From Batkoa obscura (Eukaryota > Entomophthoromycota > Entomophthoromycetes > Entomophthorales > Batkoaceae), in NCBI GenBank assembly GCA_030770535.1, contig JASVEC010000021.1, positions 72,001 through 136,000 on the forward strand: a DNA stretch of 64,000 nucleotides, read 5' to 3'. Under the pieces are notes generated by a model. It was not told the DNA's origin. It was given only the letters and a program-made list of their open reading frames with translations, and did not search any database. Shown piece after piece: positions 58,328-64,000 of the stretch. The translations under genes were made by a program, and so were the position numbers. The stretch's first letter is position 1, and every line of letters starts with the position of its first letter.

Positions 58328-58567
58328 TTAAGGGATGATTTTTTGGAGGAGACCACCAGCAGCTTTAATACCTCCACCAATGAGACCTTTATCGCCTACA
58401 ACCGAAGTAGCAACATCGGTAAGGGCACCTACAATACTTTTACCGATTCCACGAACAACGACATCCTTAGCTTCCTGTCTAAAAGATCTTGCAATATTAG
58501 AAGGGATAGATAAAGCAGAGGTAGCAGATAAAGCAGTAACTATGAGTAATATACCAGAAAACTTCAT
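58328..58567 (-). CDS. Small secreted amphipathic peptide, 79 aa, copy 2
   Basis: Same length as, and clearly paralogous to, the 21298-21537 gene. The signal peptide MKFSGILLIVTALSATSALS is followed by a basic segment (ARSFRQEAKD), then ALTDVATSVVGDKG and a Gly-rich tail LIGGGIKAAGGLLQKIIP. Identity is highest over the C-terminal 30 residues, including the final IIP. No cysteines, no membrane segment beyond the signal. TATAAATA at 58643-58650. The overlapping + strand frame is an antisense shadow. Role unknown; secreted, possibly membrane-active. Confidence 0.75.
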   Translation of the reverse strand: MKFSGILLIVTALSATSALSIPSNIARSFRQEAKDVVVRGIGKSIVGALTDVATSVVGDKGLIGGGIKAAGGLLQKIIP

Positions 58568-58642
58568 ATTAGATAGAGTAGTAAGATATTAAAATATTAA
58601 AATACTAAAATTGTATGATATAAAAAGAAAGCTAAAGTAGAG

Positions 58643-58650
58643 TATTTATA
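58643..58650 (-). promoter_or_regulatory. TATA-like box of secreted peptide copy 2
   Basis: TATAAATA 76-83 bases before the ATG at 58567. Confidence 0.5.
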
Positions 58651-59437
58651 CTTAGTTGCTTTAAAGTAACAATATATTAAAAGTATATTATTATTAACAA
58701 CTAATATTGGGATAAAAGTTATAGCTACTAATTATTCTTTTCAATGAATATAATAAATTAATATAATATTAAATAGAGTTCTATCCAACAAAATGTGATA
58801 TAAAGGTAATTCCTAAAGTAATCACTTTTGGCCAAAAAAATAAAAAAGCTATTAGTTATAGCAGTAAATATTTTTTATCTCCAAATACAAAGTACTTTTT
58901 ATGTAAAAAAATTAATTGTGACAGTTTTATATATTACCATGTTCGAATCGTCCAAAAGAGGAGATTACTTTAGGAATACCTTTATAAAAATTAATGGCAC
59001 CGAATATAGAATTATTAAATTTGGACATTAGAAGAAGTTGTTTATAAAATTATCCTTGGTTATAGTAACCATGTATTTAACTTCTATACAACCTTTTAAA
59101 TTTAATATCCAAGCAAATAATAAATAATAGATTAAGTTCTTATCCTGAGTAACAATTCATTGATTTTCGCTAATTCATTCTTATTTACTTAAATTATAAT
59201 TTAAAGGTATTTTGGTTCTCTTTCAACAAATGATACTAATTGTTTATTAACTTTGAAAATAAGGATACTTATATATAATATATTACATTATAATTCTTTT
59301 ATAAAATATGATAAAATAATAAAAAATAAAAATTAGGGTGTTTTATTGAAAATGGAATGAGCTCAGCTCTATAAAGTTACCTTTAACCCTTAACTCTTGA
59401 GTTTGTATTAAAGTAAAATCTTTGAGTATTTCATCTT
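58651..59437. other. Intergenic, nothing recognised
   Basis: Between the secreted peptide and the GPCR gene. A 67-codon + strand frame at 58828-59031 opens with TTG and looks like chance. Confidence 0.55.
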
Positions 59438-60442
59438 TTACACTTTGTTCGTTTGATTCTCAACAATTGGTTTATTCTTTACAAAAAATTGAATTGCTCT
59501 TGTTCTTGTAGGTTTATGCAGTAATAAAGTTAATATTGGATTACAACAGGAAGTAGCAGCAAATGATATAGGATTTAAACAATCCATTGGAAGATTGGGG
59601 TCTCCATTAAATAATTCATATAACAAAGCTACAATAAACGGCAAAAAGCAAATATTGTATATTACTATAAAAACAATACAACGTCGATTCACTTTATCAT
59701 TCTTTTTGACCGGATTTGTATTTAAATTTTCATTTAAATAATTGCATATTCCTTCTCCGATATTAGGTATACCACGGTTGATTTCATTTGTTAAATGATT
59801 AAGTTCTACACTGATTTTTTTAGAATAACAAATAATTTTTAAATAAAAATAAGTCATAGCAATACCACAGATTGTTAATAAAAGTGAAGTGATTAGGTAA
59901 AAAGCCATACTAATATTGTCCTCCCACATCAATAATTCACAATAAGCTCCAGATGGCATCAACCGTATCTTTTTAAAAATGGCTGCTAATATATACAATA
60001 ACCATAGTATTAAGATTAATGTAGAGGATATTGAAAACCAAGTAGATGCTTTAAGCCTTATACTTTTAGTAATTAAAAGAAATCTTTCTAAACTTAACAT
60101 TCCAATTAGTAATAGTGAAGATGCATGTAAAGCATTTAATACCACTCCATTCAAAACTCGAAACCATGGTTGATAGAATAAATTGAAATTGGTGATTAGT
60201 AATGGTACATCTAATAATATAGTGGAAATCGAAGCTATTATGTCGACTAAAGCAATTGAGGTTACTAACCTTGTATCCACCGTCTTCTTTTCCTTAAGTT
60301 GAAATACAAAGAATAACACCAGAAAATTCATTATAAAGCCTATTACTGATAGTGCTATAACTGCGTAAAGAATATTGTATTTAATAAGCGAAGAATACTG
60401 TAAGATCTCAGTTATTGCTTTATCAGATTGAATATCGTTCAT
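59438..60442 (-). CDS. Rhodopsin-family (class A-like) G-protein-coupled receptor
   Basis: Intronless, 334 aa, seven hydrophobic segments. Class-A landmarks in order: TM1 GFIMN (Asn39), TM2 ALVDIIAS (Asp67), the end of TM3 SLERF (ERF at 119-121 in place of DRY), TM4 Trp147 (ILWLLY), TM6 CFLPF, and TM7 NPILTLLLHKP in place of NPxxY. The residue equivalent to the opsin retinal-binding Lys, six before the TM7 Asn, is Ala, so it is not an opsin. A Lys/Asn-rich third intracellular loop and a Lys-rich tail complete the layout. Such receptors are rare in fungi but have been described in entomophthoroid lineages (recalled, not checked). It could signal through a G-alpha like the one at 24.4 kb; ligand unknown. 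Confidence 0.8.
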   Translation of the reverse strand: MNDIQSDKAITEILQYSSLIKYNILYAVIALSVIGFIMNFLVLFFVFQLKEKKTVDTRLVTSIALVDIIASISTILLDVPLLITNFNLFYQPWFRVLNGVVLNALHASSLLLIGMLSLERFLLITKSIRLKASTWFSISSTLILILWLLYILAAIFKKIRLMPSGAYCELLMWEDNISMAFYLITSLLLTICGIAMTYFYLKIICYSKKISVELNHLTNEINRGIPNIGEGICNYLNENLNTNPVKKNDKVNRRCIVFIVIYNICFLPFIVALLYELFNGDPNLPMDCLNPISFAATSCCNPILTLLLHKPTRTRAIQFFVKNKPIVENQTNKV

Positions 60443-61771
60443 GCTTATTAGTTATATAAAATATTAAATAATTGAGTTCATATAAATTGATAAGAAAGTA
60501 AGGTTGAAATTGAGTCACTTCAAATAAAATAAATAAAATTAAAGGATAGTTAAGTATGACATTTAAATTTAATTAAAAATAATAATTATTAAATTTAATT
60601 TGGAGTTCAAATAAATTTGATAGGTGAAATTAAGTGAATTTGTTGCACCAATTTTTAGTATTGAAAATAGAATTTTTAAATAGAATTTTAGTTTAGCTAG
60701 TTCATAAATATGATAAAATACACAAGTCAATAATGAAATTTAATCCTGCTTTAATTTTAAAAAGCAATGCTTATTTATTTTTAGAAACTATTCTGTTCTG
60801 GTTTCGCCCTAAGCCTTAATCTAGCCTTTACTTAATATAGGAAATGCAATAAATAGAATTTCAAGTATTTTAAATGTATTTCAACTATTGCTTTAAAGTT
60901 TGATAAATACTGAAATGATTGTAAATTCTATTTTGCAAGTTCAAGGCATTTTTAATATTATATTTTAGGTGATTACATTAATATATATAAATTCATAACC
61001 TTCTAATAATAAACTTTTATACTTTACACTAGGGGATAAAGTTAATAAATTTCAATATTTGAATTGTATAATGACTATAATTACTAATAAAAAGTTTATT
61101 AGTAATCTAAACTTGTAATTAATGATATTTCAATTTGCGGATTTTAAATTCGTCTTTTAGTAATAAACCCATACTTTTCACCTCACCAATAGCTCTACAC
61201 TTTTATAAGCAAATCCTTTTGTTATGTTAATAAACAATACTATCTTACTTTACAATTAGAACAATAGGTTGAAATAAATTGAGTATATTTATAATAAATA
61301 AGCTTTAGAAAGTTTTAAATTAAACTCAAAGTTATTCTTTATATTTTTACCATTGTAGTAAATACTCTCTTTAAAATCAAACATATTGAATTAATAATCA
61401 TATCTAAAAGATGATGTTAATAAATTCAAAACTTTAGTCCCATTTGTTATTTAGAATAAACTCAAGGCGGAATTAAGAGAATATAATTAAAATATTAATA
61501 TTATTCTCATTATTTTGTCATTTTTTTAAATTAAAAAACCTTACATCATTAAGTCCCTAACTAAATTTAAATTAAAAATGCCGAATTCATTAACAAAGAA
61601 GTAAAAATAAATATTCAACGTTCAACTTAACATTTAATTAAAAACATATAATTCTAATATTATTATATTTCAAGGGTATAAACTAGAAAAGTAAAGGATG
61701 ATAATAACAAAAAATAAGAATACCAAATAAATACCAACATGTCTAAAAATTGCTTGATATGTCAATTCTAT
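60443..61771. other. Intergenic, nothing recognised
   Basis: About 1.3 kb AT-rich, holding the GPCR promoter and the 3' flank of the MIT-domain gene. Confidence 0.6.
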
Positions 61772-62569
61772 CTATTCTCTCTCTTTACGTAAATCTTTGT
61801 AAGAAGCAGCTTCTTGATAAGCTATCCCTGCTCTAATTACTGCTGTAGCTGAAGTCATTAATGCGGCTGATACTTTTTCATGTAAATTATATTGTTCATC
61901 CAATTCTAATGCTTTATTGATACCTACTTTGCCAACTTCCCAACACATACTTTGAACCCCAATATATTTATCAATAGCTTGGGCTTTTTGAATCGTATAA
62001 CTTACAGTTGAGCGTACAGCATCAGGTAAAGGAGATTGTTTTAAAGCCACTGCTCCTGCTACTGCGGCTTGAACTACTCTATCAGATAATGTAGATGGTT
62101 TATTATTTTTACCATCTTGACCTCTCTTTTGATCTATACTATCGTTTAAATTAATACTTGATAAACTACTTTCACTTGCAACTCGCCTTATATTATTAGT
62201 ATCATGTAAAGCTTTAAAAAGTAATAAATTACCTTGGCATATGTGGAAGCTCAATGGCATGAACTTTACGAGATATGATTGTGGCAAATTTATGTTTAAT
62301 TAACTTATTACGTTTTGGATCTTTACTTTCTAAAAAGATTAGTTTACAATAATATAAAAATGAATAAAACTACCTGGTAATGCATCTATCATTGAAGATA
62401 AAGCCTCAAAATATAAATCAATAGCAACGTCATTATCACCTCTGCAATCTTCGTCAATAGCCCTTAAAGTACATTGAATAGATTCATCAATTTTCTGGTG
62501 ATTAAAGATACCACCATTTTGTTTAGTTGTAAAAGGGATAAGGTTCCATGGTAAACTTAAAACGCTCAT
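61772..62569 (-). CDS. MIT-domain-like protein
   Basis: Three exons: 62569-62374, 62329-62233 and 62186-61772; 235 aa. The second intron has a perfect TACTAAT branch site 8 bases before its acceptor, and both joins restore frame. Residues ~25-105 look like a MIT three-helix domain: KIDESIQCTLRAIDED, DNDVAIDLYFEALSSMIDAL, then KRNKLIKHKFATIISRKVHAI. A Ser/Asn linker follows. The C-terminal ~110 residues are Ala-rich helices (VVQAAVAGAVALKQSPLPDA, KVSAALMTSATAVIRAGIAY). MIT domains bind ESCRT-III tails at endosomes, so an endosomal role is plausible. The C-terminal part recalls the Ala-rich senescence/spartin-type region only in composition. Confidence 0.65.
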
Positions 62570-64000
62570 GATTAAAGAAAGAAATTGAATATAAAAACTT
62601 TTAAATAAATAGCAAAGTAAAATTTTCAAAATTAAAAAAAAAGACTAAATTTATAATTTTTCTGTTTATCTATTTATTTTTAAAGCCTACCAGCTTGATA
62701 TGATACATTTGATTAATTGTGACCTTTAGCCTCCCTCTTTACTAATTTTTAAAAACTTGATTGGTTTTTTATGCTTTTCCACCAATCAAATACCGTTTTA
62801 ACACCCACATTTAAACTAAGATAACAAAATGAGTAAGATCAACTAAGTAACAAAATGTTAACGTCTACTAATAAGAATATCAAAGTAACGAATTTTTTTT
62901 CAAAAACTTAAAATTGATATATTTTTTATATTAATTGATTTATTAAAACAATTAATCAAAATAAAAAGTAAGATAAATAAAATAAGTATCAAATTAGATT
63001 AAATATCAAAATAATAAGACTATTATATAACATGTAGATAAATATAAACTTTATGGCCTTTAACTGCTGTTTTATTCTATTGAAAACATACGTACGATTA
63101 TTTAAGATTGTATTAAAACAAGTTATTTTTAGACTACATTTCTATTTCATTTAAGTTTCCTAATGAATAATTTACTCTTTAAAATTCTATTTATGTTTCT
63201 GAAAACACCCATCATTATTGAATAAAAAATAAAACCATTATCAACAAAATAAAATTGTTTAGTATATTAAACAATTGGAAATTAAAAGTAGTTGAAATAC
63301 CTATATACTTATAAAAAATGTTGACTATTATTAGAATTAGCTTTTCAAAATATGTTATTAGATATAGATAACCTAAAATCAAAAAATTCAAACACGAAGG
63401 CCCAATATTAAATGTGTATTACTAATAACATTAGCAATATTATCCATCAATGAAATTGGATGATAAACAAAAGAAGTACATTTAAGCCTTTAAGTTTAGT
63501 GTAATTCTTATTACACCTATTTAATTCCTCTCTAAGGTTGCTATTTCTGGTTAATTCGATGTATGTTTGATAATCACACTTAATACTATATGCTTCATCA
63601 AACTCATGCTTCATTAACTTAACATCAATATTTTATCCATACCATCTTATAGCACCAACATTTACATTCATGTTATTTTAAGTGCGTAGCCATTTTTGCT
63701 CCCTTCCCACGGTTTAAACGGATCGTAGTATTCGCCCTATCCAAGTATAATATGCAGGTGTTTTTTTGGCTTTATTACTTTTTCTATCTTTTAAGTGTTA
63801 TTTAAGTGGGAAAATTGTTAATAAGATTCTTAAATCTAAAAATACATCCCTATATTCTCTTCTTCATCTTTATATATTAAGGGATTTTCATATTGATATT
63901 TAAAAGTGAAATCTCAAAGACATCCTTAAGTGTCTCTACAGAGATCAACATCACCTTGTTTTAAAAGACTATTGGTTCCTATAGTAGCTTAGATTGCGGT
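62570..64000. other. Gene-free right end of the window
   Basis: AT-rich; holds MITE 20 and no recognisable gene. Confidence 0.6.
63751..63854 (-). mobile_element. MITE copy 20
   Basis: TATGCAGGTGTTTTTTTGG ... AAAAATACATCCCTATA, inverted orientation, core TTTAAGTGTTATTTAAGTGG. Confidence 0.78.

Noticed and set aside
58335-58592. 85-codon + strand ORF opposite secreted peptide 2
   Set aside because: Antisense shadow; the minus-strand frame has a paralogue and a signal peptide.
58828-59031. 67-codon ORF upstream of the GPCR gene
   Set aside because: Begins with TTG, AT-driven composition, no homologue or motif.
1-64000. CRISPR arrays, rRNA, telomere repeats, LTR or virus-derived elements
   Set aside because: None seen; the dispersed repeats are all the one MITE family or simple AT repeats.

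Overview
The window looks like a nuclear segment of a very AT-rich, early-diverging fungus. Genes carry short (about 45-65 nt) AT-rich GT-AG introns, several with a textbook TACTAAT/TACTAAC branch point. The gene content (heterotrimeric G-alpha, a rhodopsin-type seven-helix receptor, dymeclin, TRAPPC12, KCH1-type K+ transporter, PRP31, EXO84, CsbD-like stress proteins) fits a zygomycete-grade fungus. An entomophthoroid such as Conidiobolus is my best guess, because fungal class-A GPCRs are known there. That assignment is inference, not a database result.

Region 1 (1-20 kb) is an accessory-looking, recently rearranged block. Four copies of a two-exon membrane-anchored alpha/beta-hydrolase gene and three copies of a CsbD-like stress-protein gene are arranged almost as a mirror image around the exocyst gene EXO84: hydrolase(+), CsbD(-), hydrolase(+), EXO84, hydrolase(-), CsbD(+), hydrolase(-), then a further CsbD(+). 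Identical sequence tracts shared by copies (432 bp between two hydrolases, 199 bp between another pair, and a shared promoter between inverted CsbD genes) indicate gene conversion or very recent duplication. A fifth hydrolase lies at 52.6-54.0 kb.

Region 2 (20-36.8 kb) holds a tiny secreted peptide gene, a five-exon group-I G-alpha, a coiled-coil protein, a divergent pair of Golgi-trafficking genes (TRAPPC12 and dymeclin, 155 bp apart), and an Asn-rich protein with many short FNSIF-like motifs.

Region 3 (37-49.5 kb) holds a vacuolar-type amino-acid transporter, a mitochondrial 2-oxoacid dehydrogenase kinase with a 15-nt exon, tRNA-Leu(UAA), an unrecognised eight-exon gene, and an intronless full-length eEF2 paralogue whose GTPase switch motifs and diphthamide loop are altered.

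Region 4 (49.5-64 kb) holds hydrolase 5, a KCH1-like K+ transporter, PRP31, a second secreted peptide paralogous to the one at 21 kb, a class-A-like GPCR, and a MIT-domain protein.

Twenty copies of one ~105-bp non-autonomous inverted-repeat element (a MITE) are scattered through the gene-free stretches and absent from exons. No LTR or virus-derived element, rRNA or CRISPR array was recognised.
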